Source: Virgifigura sp964551315 (lineage in GTDB: Bacteria; Pseudomonadota; Alphaproteobacteria; Dongiales; Dongiaceae). Taken from it: DNA of 64,000 nucleotides. Positions 42,178 to 50,696 of the stretch are shown here, piece after piece. The stretch is from the NCBI GenBank assembly GCA_964551315.1, contig CAZKCM010000001.1:128103-192102 (forward strand), written 5' to 3'. Positions within the stretch are counted from its first letter, which is position 1. The number at the start of each line of letters is the position of its first letter. Under the pieces are notes generated by a model, which worked only from the letters and a program-made list of their open reading frames with translations, was not told the DNA's origin and ran no database searches. Made by a program: the position numbers and the translations under genes.

Positions 42178-42939
42178 ATGATTCCGGAGGAGCGTCGCCG
42201 GCGCATCCTGGCGCTGATGGCGGAACGCGATCGAATCACCGTCAATGGTTTGGCGGACGAGCTCCGCGTCTCGCGGGAGACCATCCGCCGCGACCTGCAC
42301 GCGCTGGAGGAGCGTCGGCTGCTCCGCAAGGTCCATGGCGGCGCGGTCACGCTGCAGACCGCGACCGAAAACGACATCAGCCAGCGGGTCTGGCAGCAGA
42401 GGCTGGAGAAGCAGCGGATCGCCGAGCGGGCCGCCGGCCTCTTCCAGCCCGGCGACAGCCTGTTCATCGACGCCGGGACCACCACGGCCACCTTCGCGGG
42501 CGAGCTCGCCAAGCTGTCAGGCCTTACCGTGATCACCAACGCGCATGAGGTGGCCGCCCGGCTGTGGCACGGGCCCGGCAAGAACCGGATCTTCCTGCTC
42601 GGCGGCGAGTATCGCGGCGACGTGCCGGAAACGGTGGGCCCGCGTGTCATCGAGCAGATCGCCGGGCTTCGCGCCGATCACGCCGTCCTCACCATCGGGG
42701 CGGTCGACGCGACCGACGGGTTTTTCGATTTCAACGACGAGGAAGCCTCGATCGCCACGGCGATGATCCGCCAGGCGCGATCGACCACGGTTCTGGCCGA
42801 CCACACCAAACTCGGCCGCCTGGCGCTGGTCAAGGTCTGTGACCTGCGCGCGGTGGCCCGTCTCGTTACCGACCGGCCACCGGCGGAGCCGCTGAGGGGC
42901 GCGCTTCGGGCGGCCGGCGTCGAGGTGCTGGTGGCCTGA
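42178..42939 (+). CDS. DeoR/GlpR-family transcriptional repressor
   Basis: A 253-residue regulator. The N-terminal helix-turn-helix is typical of the family: IPEERRRRILALMAERDRIT, VNGLADELRVSRETIRRDLH and LLRKVHGGAV. The C-terminal sugar-phosphate sensor domain includes DAGTTTATFAGEL, GGEYRGDVPETVGP and STTVLADHTKLGR. These proteins normally repress carbon-use operons and are released by a phosphorylated intermediate, here plausibly glycerol-3-phosphate or a close analogue. It diverges from the flavoprotein genes over the palindrome at 42107. ATG 42178 was chosen to give the usual N-terminus; the ribosome site is weak. Confidence 0.9.
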   Translation: MIPEERRRRILALMAERDRITVNGLADELRVSRETIRRDLHALEERRLLRKVHGGAVTLQTATENDISQRVWQQRLEKQRIAERAAGLFQPGDSLFIDAGTTTATFAGELAKLSGLTVITNAHEVAARLWHGPGKNRIFLLGGEYRGDVPETVGPRVIEQIAGLRADHAVLTIGAVDATDGFFDFNDEEASIATAMIRQARSTTVLADHTKLGRLALVKVCDLRAVARLVTDRPPAEPLRGALRAAGVEVLVA

Positions 42940-42950
42940 ACCGCCGCGGT

Positions 42951-43673
42951 TCAGCGCACCGCCAGATCGAGCCAGCGGTCCGAAACGGCTTCGGCGAAGG
43001 CGCGGGCCGCGTCGGCGTAGGCGGCGGTCTCTTCCCGAACGCGACGGATCGCCGCCGGCACCGCCGCCTCGCCCAGATGGCCCGCCAGGCTGTGGCCGAA
43101 CCCGTCGAGCCAGGTATTGACCAGGGCCGGCGTCACCTCGAAGTGGCATTGGAAGCCGTAGGTCGCGCGGCCGACGCGAAAAGCCTGGTTGATACAGGCG
43201 TCGCCGGTCATGAGACGGACGCCTTCGTCGGGCATGTCGAAGGTGTCCTCGTGCCACTGCATGATGCGCTGCCGGCGCGGCAGGTCCGCGAGCAGCGGGT
43301 CGCGCGCGCCTTCCTCGGTGATCTCGATCGGCACGAAGCCGAACTCCAGCGCCGTGTGCCGGCGCACCGACTTGCCGAAGCTGCGCGCCAGAAGCTGCGC
43401 GCCGAGGCAGAGGCCGAGGAGCGGCCGGTCTTGCCGGTGGAAGTCGCGCAGCAGATCGAGCATCGGCGCGATCGCCGGATAACGGGCCTCGTCCGTGGCG
43501 CTCATCGGCCCGCCGAGCACGACCGCCGCGGCGAACCCGTCGGCCGCGTCGGGCAGCGAATCGCCCGAATGCGGATGAACGACGACGGCCGTTGTGCCCG
43601 GCCGGGCCGCGATTCGCTCTGCCACGATTCCGGCTGGGGTGATCGGATCGTTCTGAAGAATGAGGATTCGCAT
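42951..43673 (-). CDS. Class I glutamine amidotransferase-like protein
   Basis: A 240-residue protein of the GuaA-N-like amidotransferase fold. The nucleophile motif is LLGLCLGAQLLA (Cys89), and the His of the triad is in YGFQCHFEVTPA with the Glu two residues on. AAAVVLGGPMSATDEARYPA is the oxyanion-strand segment. Stand-alone members act as gamma-glutamyl hydrolases or supply ammonia to partners; which applies is unknown. It converges on the DeoR gene, 11 bases apart, and shares no obvious pathway with it. Confidence 0.87.
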   Translation of the reverse strand: MRILILQNDPITPAGIVAERIAARPGTTAVVVHPHSGDSLPDAADGFAAAVVLGGPMSATDEARYPAIAPMLDLLRDFHRQDRPLLGLCLGAQLLARSFGKSVRRHTALEFGFVPIEITEEGARDPLLADLPRRQRIMQWHEDTFDMPDEGVRLMTGDACINQAFRVGRATYGFQCHFEVTPALVNTWLDGFGHSLAGHLGEAAVPAAIRRVREETAAYADAARAFAEAVSDRWLDLAVR

Positions 43674-43923
43674 TGGACGGAGAACGTTGCGCTGCGAGGG
43701 AAGCCGGCGGGATATTAGGCGATCCGCGCCGTCAGCGGAAGCGGCGCGATGGACGGACACGCGGCCGGCCAGACGGGCGAACCGGGGCGTCCCTGGGGGA
43801 ACAATCGCCCGAAGGGCGCGTTTGCTTTGCAGAGAGCGGCTTGCGGGCGCTTTGCGGCACCCCCTGCGGCGGCCGCGTCGACGCGAGAGGCGAAGGGTGG
43901 CCCGACCATCGGCGAGCAAGACG

Positions 43924-44377
43924 ATGACCCGGCGGGCAGTCGACTTCGTCGACGCCCTTTCGGCCGAGCAGCGGCGGCGGACCATCCACGGCTTCGACGA
44001 CGCGACGGCATGGCGCGACTGGCGCTATGTGCCGCGGCAGCGGCCGGGGCTGCCGCTCAAGGCGATGACGGAGGCGCAGCGCGACGGCATCATGCGCCTG
44101 ATCGGCGAATATGTCGGCACCATGGCGGTGGACCTCGCCGAGACGCTGTTCGCCCGCATCCGCGAGACCGGCATCGGGCAGCTGCACTTTCGCCTGGGCC
44201 GGGTCGCTGCTTCCGGGCAAGCCGCATTGCCACCGGATCCACGGTCCCGTCGTCGCCATCGAGTACGACAATTCGCGCGGCGAGGCGAATCACGCCCATT
44301 CGGTTTGGCACGATCCGCAGGACGTGTTCGGCATCGACCTGCTGCGACGCCACAACGAGATGGCACACCGCCCCTGA
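43924..44377 (+). pseudogene. DUF3500 gene with a frameshift
   Basis: Residues VDFVDALSAEQRRRTIHGFD through GIGQLH read in one frame. The C-terminal half, FAWAGSLLPGKPHCHRIHGP, VVAIEYDNSRGEANHAHSVW and DVFGIDLLRRHN, reads in the next. The two join at CACTTTCGCC near 44191, where one T appears to be extra (CAC TTC GCC TGG would restore the frame). The C-terminal pattern is that of DUF3500 proteins. The product would be about 150 residues, shorter than most of the family. A GTG at 43897 with GAGAGG upstream may be the true start. It may be a sequencing error or real inactivation. Confidence 0.75.
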
Positions 44378-44443
44378 CGAACCGGGAGGCCGGCCCCGGA
44401 CCGCCCACCGCATGACCGCCGGCCGGAAAACAGGGAGACAGCT

Positions 44444-45013
44444 ATGGACACCCGCCTGTCCCAATATTGGTGGCTGGTCCTCCTGCAGGGCATCGCCGCC
44501 GTGATCTACGGAATCCTGGCCTTCATCTGGCCGGCGATCACACTGGAAGTCTTCATCCTCTTCTTTGGAATCTTCGCGATCGTCTACGGCGTCTCCGCCG
44601 TCATCGACGCCTTCGGCAACCGAGCCAGCGGCCTGTGGTGGCTGGAGCTGATCGACGGCATCGTTGCGGTGATCGTCGGCGTGCTGGCCTTCATCTGGCC
44701 GGGAGTCACGGCCTTGTCGCTGCTCTATCTCGTCATCGTTTGGGCGCTGGTCGTCGGCGTCTTCGAGATCGTCGCGGCGACCCGGTCCTACTTTCCCTCG
44801 CAGCTGCGATGGGCGTTCGGCCTGGCCGGCATCGCCTCGATCCTCGTCGGCGTCCTGCTTTTTGCCATCGGTCCGGCGCGCGGCCTGCTCGCACTCATCT
44901 GGCTCATCGGGCTGCATGCGCTGTTCAACGGCGTCATCTGGATCTATCGCGCCTTCCAGTTGCGCCGGCTGCACCACGAGGAACGCGAGCGCGGCGGGCC
45001 GGTGCCGGCATAA
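44444..45013 (+). CDS. HdeD/DUF308 family membrane protein
   Basis: A 189-residue protein with six predicted membrane helices. It contains the repeated motif of the HdeD family: GIAAVIYGILAFIWP and GIVAVIVGVLAFIWPGVT. HdeD is linked to acid resistance in E. coli, but homologues in alphaproteobacteria have no clear role. GGGAGACAGCT precedes the ATG. It follows the DUF3500 remnant and converges on the MscS gene. Confidence 0.9.
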   Translation: MDTRLSQYWWLVLLQGIAAVIYGILAFIWPAITLEVFILFFGIFAIVYGVSAVIDAFGNRASGLWWLELIDGIVAVIVGVLAFIWPGVTALSLLYLVIVWALVVGVFEIVAATRSYFPSQLRWAFGLAGIASILVGVLLFAIGPARGLLALIWLIGLHALFNGVIWIYRAFQLRRLHHEERERGGPVPA

Positions 45014-45097
45014 GAGCGCCGGGAGACCGCGGACGGGGTCCGTCAGGCGCTCTTTGAGCGCTGCTGGAAGACCGCCCGGATACGCAGGAGTGCTGCG

Positions 45098-47401
45098 TCA
45101 GGCCTCTTTGCCGCGCCCCTGTGGAGATTCGGCGTCCGCCGGCTCGACACGGATCCGGGCAGGCGGCGCCTGGCCTTGGCGGTCCTCGCCGAAATAGATC
45201 CTCCGATGCGGGACGGGGATCTCGATGCCCTTCTCGTCGAAGGCCCGCTTCATGCGGCGATTGAACTCGCGCATGATCCCCCACTGCTGGAGCGGCAGGG
45301 TTTTGATGCGGGCCCTGATGATGATGTCGGACTCGCGGAACTGATCGAGGCCGAGGACCTCCATCGGCGCGAGGATCTTCGGGCCGAACTCGTCGTCCGC
45401 CTGCAGACCGGCGGCGATCTCCTTCAGCACCTCGATGACGGCATCGACGTCCTCGCGATAGGCGACCCTGACATCGAACAGGGCGTAGGAGAACTCCTTC
45501 GTCAGGTTCTTGATCGTCTTGACCGCGCTGAAGGGAATGGTGTGCACGGTGCCCGACAGGTCGCGCAGGCGCAGGGTACGGATGGTCATCGCCTCCACCA
45601 GGCCGGAATGGCCGTCGACCTCGACGACGTCGCCGATCGAGATGCTGTCCTCGGCCAGGATGAAGCCGCCGGTGATGATGTCCTGGACCAGCGTCTGTGC
45701 ACCGAAGCCGATTGCGAGGCCGGCGACGCCGGCGGCGGCCAGCAGCGGGCCGATGTTCACACCCAGTTCCGCCAGGACGATCATGACCACCACGACGGCG
45801 AGCACGACGCGGAAGGCGTTCCGGAGCAGGGGCAGGAGCGTCCGCACGCGGGCGCTGCGCGCGACGGGGGCACCGGTGCCGTCGGTGCGCTCCAGGTACC
45901 GCTCGATGAACAGGCCGACCAGCTCGGAGAGCAGCACGGCGACGCCGAGGATCAGAAGGATCGCGAGCGTGCTGCCAAGGATCCGCCGGCCAAATTCTGT
46001 TTCCAGCCATGCAAAGCCGTGCAACCCCCAGATCTCGAGCAGGGCCAGGGCAGCGACCAAATAGACGGCGACCTCGAGCACCCGTTCCAGGATCGGGAGG
46101 TAGCGGTTGGCGCGCGCCTCGAGATTCGGGAACTGGCTCTTCAGCTCCGCGCTCAGGCGAAAGCCACGAGCGAGGGCGCGCCGCAGCCCGGCGATCACAA
46201 GCCGGAGGAGCAGCAAAAGGAAGAAGGTCAACAGCGTGGCCCGAACGAGGAAGGCAAAGCCGCCGGGAACATCCAACGCCCAGACGGCAAAGAACGCCAC
46301 GACGTAGCCGATCGCAAGAATGTGCCAGACATCGGCAAATCGCCGGCGCAATTGCCCCAGGCGCCCCGCTGCAGCGCCCCCGTTCCTGAGCCAGGCGGCG
46401 ACCGGTGCGCGGTTCTGCAGGATCAAAACGACCAGCATCGCCCCGATCACCAGTCCCAGGATACGCAGGAGCAGCTCATAGGCGCCCCGCGCCAGGCCGA
46501 GCAGCAACGCCGCCTCGATGAGGAAATAGCCGTATGTCGCGACGACCGTGAGCCGCTGGACCCAGATCAACGCATAGTGGGCGTTCTCGTCCGACAGAGG
46601 CACGATGCGCAGCGCACTTACGCGCGGCGCCAGCAGGACGCGGGCCAGGATGACGACGACGCGCGCGACGATATGCGCGTTGATGAAGGCAAGCGCCACC
46701 AGCCGGGTCGTCACCCGCGGATCGGTCAGCGGCAGCACGAGATAGGCGGCGGCGGCAAAGGCGGCGATCGGCACCAGATCGACGATCGCACGCCCGATCA
46801 ACAAGGGGATTCGCAGCCACAGGCTCGCACCGGCTTGATTCTCAAGGGCCCGCCGGGGTCGTGCGAGTAGCAGTTTCACCAGCCACTGGGCCACCGCGCC
46901 GGCGGCCAGCGCAATCGCGATCTTGACCAGGAAGTCGAGCCAGCGCCCGCGCACCTCCGGATCGCCGGCTTGGGCGACGATGTCCTCGATCAATTCCGGC
47001 AGATCCGACAGCCGCTCGATGCCCACGCCGACCGCGCCGCCGATCCGGCCGACCTGGCCGGAGAGCCCGGCCAAAAGGTCGGCGCCGATGCCGTCGGCGG
47101 GCGCCTCCGCCTCTTCGACCCGTGCCTGCGCCGCCTTGAGCGCGCGCAGCTGCTCGATCAACCTCTCCCGTGCCGTCGGGTCCTCGAGCGTGCGGACAAG
47201 CGAGTCGATCTCCGCGGCGGTGACCGGCGGCGCCTCGACTGTCGGCGGCTGGGCCGCCGATTGCTGGGCAAGGGCCGGCGCGGCGAGAACCCAGAACAAG
47301 AACGCCGCGACGATCGCCGCCGCAAGCGTCGCCGCCGGCGCGGCATCCCTCCGATGCCGTCGTCCGACCGAAGCTCGACCTGTGCTCGTCCCCCACCGCA
47401 T
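45098..47401 (-). CDS. Large MscS-family mechanosensitive channel
   Basis: A 767-residue protein. A signal peptide-like start is followed by a periplasmic Gln/Pro-rich and coiled segment (about residues 45-125) and about ten membrane helices. The MscS core lies at about 540-700: LAAAGVAGLAIGFGAQTLVQ lines the pore, then DIITGGFILAEDSISIGDVV and EVDGHSGLVEAMTIRTLRLR form the beta domain. The size and N-terminal extension resemble YbdG/YnaI-type or MscK-like channels. It would release solutes on hypo-osmotic shock. The start codon lacks a clear ribosome site. The C-terminus ends in an acidic and polar tail. Confidence 0.9.
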   Translation of the reverse strand: MRWGTSTGRASVGRRHRRDAAPAATLAAAIVAAFLFWVLAAPALAQQSAAQPPTVEAPPVTAAEIDSLVRTLEDPTARERLIEQLRALKAAQARVEEAEAPADGIGADLLAGLSGQVGRIGGAVGVGIERLSDLPELIEDIVAQAGDPEVRGRWLDFLVKIAIALAAGAVAQWLVKLLLARPRRALENQAGASLWLRIPLLIGRAIVDLVPIAAFAAAAYLVLPLTDPRVTTRLVALAFINAHIVARVVVILARVLLAPRVSALRIVPLSDENAHYALIWVQRLTVVATYGYFLIEAALLLGLARGAYELLLRILGLVIGAMLVVLILQNRAPVAAWLRNGGAAAGRLGQLRRRFADVWHILAIGYVVAFFAVWALDVPGGFAFLVRATLLTFFLLLLLRLVIAGLRRALARGFRLSAELKSQFPNLEARANRYLPILERVLEVAVYLVAALALLEIWGLHGFAWLETEFGRRILGSTLAILLILGVAVLLSELVGLFIERYLERTDGTGAPVARSARVRTLLPLLRNAFRVVLAVVVVMIVLAELGVNIGPLLAAAGVAGLAIGFGAQTLVQDIITGGFILAEDSISIGDVVEVDGHSGLVEAMTIRTLRLRDLSGTVHTIPFSAVKTIKNLTKEFSYALFDVRVAYREDVDAVIEVLKEIAAGLQADDEFGPKILAPMEVLGLDQFRESDIIIRARIKTLPLQQWGIMREFNRRMKRAFDEKGIEIPVPHRRIYFGEDRQGQAPPARIRVEPADAESPQGRGKEA

Positions 47402-47516
47402 CGGCGCAGAATTTAGCCGCCCGGCCTCGACCTGTCATAACTTCTTTTGAAGCCGGGGCGCCGAACCTGCGACGCCGGGACCGGAAGACGCCCGGACCGC
47501 CCCGTTCCGGCGTCGG

Positions 47517-47545
47517 TTGCGCCCGGCGCAAGCCTGCCGTATAAA
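47517..47545 (+). promoter_or_regulatory. Sigma-70-type promoter of the riboswitch transcript
   Basis: TTGCGC (47517-47522), a 17-base spacer, then TATAAA (47540-47545). Transcription would start near 47552, exactly at the 5' end of the predicted riboswitch. Confidence 0.7.
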
Positions 47546-47550
47546 CGCAT

Positions 47551-47660
47551 GGTCCATAGGGGAGTAGCCGCCCTCAACAGAGAGGGCGGTGCGTCAACAG
47601 ACTCGGCTTCGGCCGTGGCGCACCGGGCCGTTCCGGCATGGCGAGACCTTTGGCATCGAT
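47551..47660 (+). promoter_or_regulatory. yybP-ykoY-type (manganese) riboswitch
   Basis: The conserved parts of this class are in order: AGGGGAGTAGCC (47558-47569), GTCAACAGACTCGG (about 47593-47606) and GGCATGGCGAGACCTTTGG (47635-47653). P1 forms from CCATAGG (47554-47560) with CCTTTGG (47647-47653) and has one mismatch. A strong inner hairpin has arms CCGCCCTC and GAGGGCGG. Known members sense Mn2+ and turn on export genes. It lies 45 bases before the GDT1-type gene, the expected target. Confidence 0.88.
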
Positions 47661-47705
47661 GCCTCCGTACCCGGACCGGGCGGAGAGGAATCGAGGCCAT
47701 CGGTC

Positions 47706-48302
47706 ATGTCCGCCCGGTCCCACAGGTGCACGGCTTTGGAGGCCCTCCTTCTCTCGACCGGCGTGGTCGCGCTCGCGGAAATCGGCGACAAGACACAGCT
47801 TCTTTCGATGATGCTGGCCGCGCGGTATCGCGCGCCGGTGCCGATCATGATCGGCATCCTCGGCGCGACGCTGCTCAATCACGCCGGGGCGGGCTATGTG
47901 GGTGCGATGGTAGGGGAGATGCTCGACGGTGCCTGGATGCGGTGGGTCGTGGGGCTTTCCTTCCTCGGCGTCGGCGTCTGGGCGCTCTTCCCCGATCGAA
48001 TCGAGGAAGACACCGGCAATAGGATCACAGGCTACGGCGCCTTCACGGCGACGCTGGTCGCGTTCTTCCTGGCCGAGATCGGCGACAAGACGCAGATCGC
48101 CACCGTCACGCTGGCAGCGCAGTACGAGGCCCTCGTCACGGTGATCGCGGGCACCACCTTGGGCATGATGGCCGCGAACGTCCCTGCCGTCCTGTGCGGC
48201 AGCGCACTGGCGCAGAGCCTCCCGCTCAGGGCGATCCGTTTCGCCGCGGCAGCCGTGTTCGCCGTACTCGGGATCGCCGTGCTGCTCGGCGCCAGGCCGT
48301 AG
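47706..48302 (+). CDS. GDT1/TMEM165 (UPF0016) family manganese exporter
   Basis: A 198-residue protein with about six membrane helices in two homologous halves. Each half carries the cation motif: ALAEIGDKTQLLSMMLAARY at about residues 21-40 and FLAEIGDKTQIATVTLAAQY at about 120-140. Bacterial members such as MneA export Mn2+; eukaryotic ones move Ca2+/Mn2+ in the Golgi. The yybP-ykoY-type element just upstream supports Mn2+. ATG 47706 has GAGG nine bases upstream and removes an unlikely hydrophilic N-terminal extension. Confidence 0.92.
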   Translation: MSARSHRCTALEALLLSTGVVALAEIGDKTQLLSMMLAARYRAPVPIMIGILGATLLNHAGAGYVGAMVGEMLDGAWMRWVVGLSFLGVGVWALFPDRIEEDTGNRITGYGAFTATLVAFFLAEIGDKTQIATVTLAAQYEALVTVIAGTTLGMMAANVPAVLCGSALAQSLPLRAIRFAAAAVFAVLGIAVLLGARP

Positions 48303-48321
48303 AACGCGAGAGCGCCGCCCC

Positions 48322-49110
48322 TCACCTTGCGGGCGCCCGCGCCAGCAGGGCCGAAACTCGGTGCGGCACCTCGAACGGATCGCCCGGGAAACACGCTGCC
48401 AGCAACCGCCCGTGCTCGGCGTCGAAATGCGCCACGGCGGCCTCGTCGAGGCTGGCGGCGACTCCGGCGCTGGCGCGGATCCGGCCGCGCCAGCCGGCGT
48501 GACTGTACGGGACGGCGATCCCGAACGTGAAGAAGGCGATATCGGTGAACCCGGCCTCGACGAGGTCGCGGCGCCACCCGTGCCGAAAGCCGAAGCCGCC
48601 GCCGGCCCGCCAGGCGGGGTTGTGGCGCGCGATCAGCCGCTCGGTCGCGGCCACGACGCTGCCCGGCCGCGGATCCCAGTCGAGCGCGGCGATGACCAGC
48701 CATCCGCCAGGCACGAGCAGGCGCCGCGCTTCCCGCGCCGTCCTCGGCCGGTCGAACCAGTGCCAGCAGCTGCCGGCCGTAACGAGCGCGAAAGTGTCGT
48801 CGGCGAGGCCGGTCGCCTCGGCCGGCGCCTGCACGTAGCCGATGCGCACGCCGGCCGCCGCGTCGAGATCGCGCGCCGCGGCCAGCATCGCCGCCGAATG
48901 GTCGAGGCCGACGACGCGCCAGCCTCGCAGGGCGAGGCCGCGGGCGAGCGTGCCGGTTCCGGTGCCGAGGTCGAGCGCGCGAATCTCCGGCCCTTCGGCC
49001 GCCGACGCCGGTACGATGCCGTGGGCGGCGAGGCGATCATAGAACCGGTCGGGAAACCCGGCGCGATGGCGCGCATAGTCCGCCGCCGTCCGGCCGAAAT
49101 CGACCTTCAT
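48322..49110 (-). CDS. SAM-dependent methyltransferase, class I
   Basis: A 262-residue methyltransferase. Motif I is IRALDLGTGTGTLARGL (about residues 43-59), followed by VVGLDHSAAMLAAARD, and post-motif FALVTAGSCWHWFDRPRTAR. The opening KVDFGRTAADYARHRAGFP is common in the Methyltransf_11 group. The start codon ATG 49110 has CAGGGG directly before it. The substrate is unknown. It converges on the GDT1-type gene, about 20 bases apart. Confidence 0.88.
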   Translation of the reverse strand: MKVDFGRTAADYARHRAGFPDRFYDRLAAHGIVPASAAEGPEIRALDLGTGTGTLARGLALRGWRVVGLDHSAAMLAAARDLDAAAGVRIGYVQAPAEATGLADDTFALVTAGSCWHWFDRPRTAREARRLLVPGGWLVIAALDWDPRPGSVVAATERLIARHNPAWRAGGGFGFRHGWRRDLVEAGFTDIAFFTFGIAVPYSHAGWRGRIRASAGVAASLDEAAVAHFDAEHGRLLAACFPGDPFEVPHRVSALLARAPAR

Positions 49111-49153
49111 CCCCTGACGATAGCGGCGCCCCCGTCGCGCGACAAGGCGCGGC

Positions 49154-49900
49154 CTAACGGGACGGCGTGACCCGCAGATAGCCGCGGCGCTCGCCGTCGA
49201 TGGGGCTGACCGTTGCCATCCCGGCGAGGAGCCGATCGGTCGGTGTCCAATAGGGCTCGAACCAGTCGCGATCGACGTCGAGGACGAGGACCCGGTCGCG
49301 CGCCTCGTCATAGGCACCGACCGGCGAGAAATGCCCGTAATCGCCATGCCCGACCACCGGGCCGACATGAAAGTTCACGGCCAGGAGATGACCGGCCAGA
49401 TGACCGGCCGGGCGCTCGATCGCGCGCAGGGCGTCGCGAAAGCGGGCCAGGGCCGCCTCGCTCGGCTCGGGCACGGGGACCGCCTCGACCGAGACGCCGT
49501 CCAGGCCGTACACCGCGAAGCTGCGCTGCAGGAGCGATTCCATTTGGCCGAGCGTGACGCCGGGGCCGCCATCCGCACCGCAGCCGGCGATCCAGATCTC
49601 GCTGTCGACGGCGGATAGGAGAGCGTCCTGCGTGACCAGCCGCTCCTGCGGTCCAAGGTTTTGGCTGCCGCGCACGGCGTTGACGAGAATCGTGGCGGTG
49701 GCGAGAGAGCAGGAGCAGTCGTTGAATTGCCCCACATAATAGGGCGACAATGCCCAATAACCCGGTGCCGGCGCCCGCCGAAGATAGTCGGAATCGGCGG
49801 AAAGGAGCGTGAGCCAGGGAGCGTATCGAGCGGTCAAGGCCAGCGGTCCTTCGTCTGTCGCGGCGGTGTCAAGGAGCGGGGGCGAGGGTAGCGCGGCCAC
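49154..49900 (-). CDS. Phytochelatin-synthase-like cysteine peptidase
   Basis: A 248-residue protein with the papain-like phytochelatin synthase fold. YYVGQFNDCSCSLATATIL carries the probable catalytic Cys (about 62 or 64). HGDYGHFSPVGAYDEARDRV has the His, and VLVLDVDRDWFEPYWTPTDR has the Asp in the family's characteristic final motif. Bacterial members usually cleave glycine from glutathione or act on gamma-Glu-Cys compounds. The usual PAFCG around the nucleophile is replaced here by NDCSCS. Start GTG 49900 has no good ribosome site. The context offers no partner. Confidence 0.82.
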   Translation of the reverse strand: MAALPSPPLLDTAATDEGPLALTARYAPWLTLLSADSDYLRRAPAPGYWALSPYYVGQFNDCSCSLATATILVNAVRGSQNLGPQERLVTQDALLSAVDSEIWIAGCGADGGPGVTLGQMESLLQRSFAVYGLDGVSVEAVPVPEPSEAALARFRDALRAIERPAGHLAGHLLAVNFHVGPVVGHGDYGHFSPVGAYDEARDRVLVLDVDRDWFEPYWTPTDRLLAGMATVSPIDGERRGYLRVTPSR

Positions 49901-50007
49901 GACGGCAACGACAAGGCAGGTGGCCTTCTGTGGCCCGTTCCGCTGTGGTAAGAGAGGGCATCATGCCGCGATGCAACCGCCCGACCGATTGATCTCCGCC
50001 GAACGCC

Positions 50008-50274
50008 ATGGATGAGCGAAAGGGGCAAGGCCGGCCCGACCGGGAGCGCCGCCGCGCGGAGCGGCGGCGTTTGCTCGCTTCGGGGCCGCCGTCGCCCTGC
50101 GTCAACGTCTGCCGGATCAACGACGAGACCGGCCTGTGCATCGGCTGCCTGCGCAGCGTCGACGAGATCCGCGATTGGATCATCATGCCGCCCGAGGAGC
50201 GGTACCGCGTGCTGCAGCGGATCGAGGAGCGGCGCGCCGCGGCGCGCGCGGAGCACCAGACGGACGGAAAATGA
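50008..50274 (+). CDS. DUF1289 domain protein
   Basis: An 88-residue protein with the DUF1289 zinc-ribbon-like pattern: SPCVNVCRINDETGLCIGCL supplies four Cys (about residues 31, 35, 43 and 46), then SVDEIRDWIIMPPEERYRVL. N- and C-terminal extensions are rich in Arg and Glu. These small proteins are probably Fe-S or zinc-binding; the role is unknown. Single gene, ending before the perfect hairpin at 50341. Confidence 0.9.
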   Translation: MDERKGQGRPDRERRRAERRRLLASGPPSPCVNVCRINDETGLCIGCLRSVDEIRDWIIMPPEERYRVLQRIEERRAAARAEHQTDGK

Positions 50275-50340
50275 GCGGAGCAGCGCCGGGGCGGGGCCTT
50301 CCCGGCGACGCGGATCGGCCGCCGGCCCCGCGATAGGACG

Positions 50341-50373
50341 CGGCCCCTTGCGGCGGCAAGCCGCAAGGGGCCG
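50341..50373. terminator. Perfect hairpin between convergent genes
   Basis: 13-bp perfect stem, arms 50341-50353 and 50361-50373, loop CGGCAAG. It lies between the DUF1289 gene (plus strand) and the glycine-zipper lipoprotein gene (minus strand) and can act for both. No T-run on either side. Confidence 0.7.
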
Positions 50374-50426
50374 AATTGGACTGCCGCGCGGACAGACCGC
50401 GGACGCGCGCGAGTCAGGTCTGCGCG

Positions 50427-50696
50427 CTAATCCTTGTCGTCGCCACGGTCCCAGATTGGATCACCGAGATTGATGTCGTCTTCATCGGTGAGGCCGCCGA
50501 TCGCAGCGCCGGCCGCGCCGCCGATGAGACCTCCCGTGACCGGGCTGCCGCCGGTGATGGCGCTGCCGGCCGCGCCGGCGCCGGCGCCGATCGCGCCGCC
50601 GCTCAATGCCCGGTCCGTGGTGCTGGAGCCACAGGCGGCCAGGGCCAGCATTGCCGTGGAACCAAGAACGCAGCCGAACAGAGTCGCCTTCTTCAT
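50427..50696 (-). CDS. Small glycine-zipper lipoprotein
   Basis: An 89-residue protein. The signal peptide ends in a lipobox ALAAC (Cys22). Glycine-rich helix-packing repeats follow, GGAIGAGAGAAGSAITGG and GGLIGGAAGAAIGGL, in the manner of the YMGG/OsmB-like glycine-zipper proteins. An acidic tail, DEDDINLGDPIWDRGDDKD, is unusual for the group. The product should insert in or associate with the outer membrane. AAGGA lies upstream of the ATG. Confidence 0.85.
   Translation of the reverse strand: MKKATLFGCVLGSTAMLALAACGSSTTDRALSGGAIGAGAGAAGSAITGGSPVTGGLIGGAAGAAIGGLTDEDDINLGDPIWDRGDDKD

Noticed and set aside
45176..46870. Plus-strand open frame of about 560 codons opposite the MscS gene
   Set aside because: Asp/Gln/Arg-rich antisense translation; the MscS motifs on the minus strand are unambiguous.
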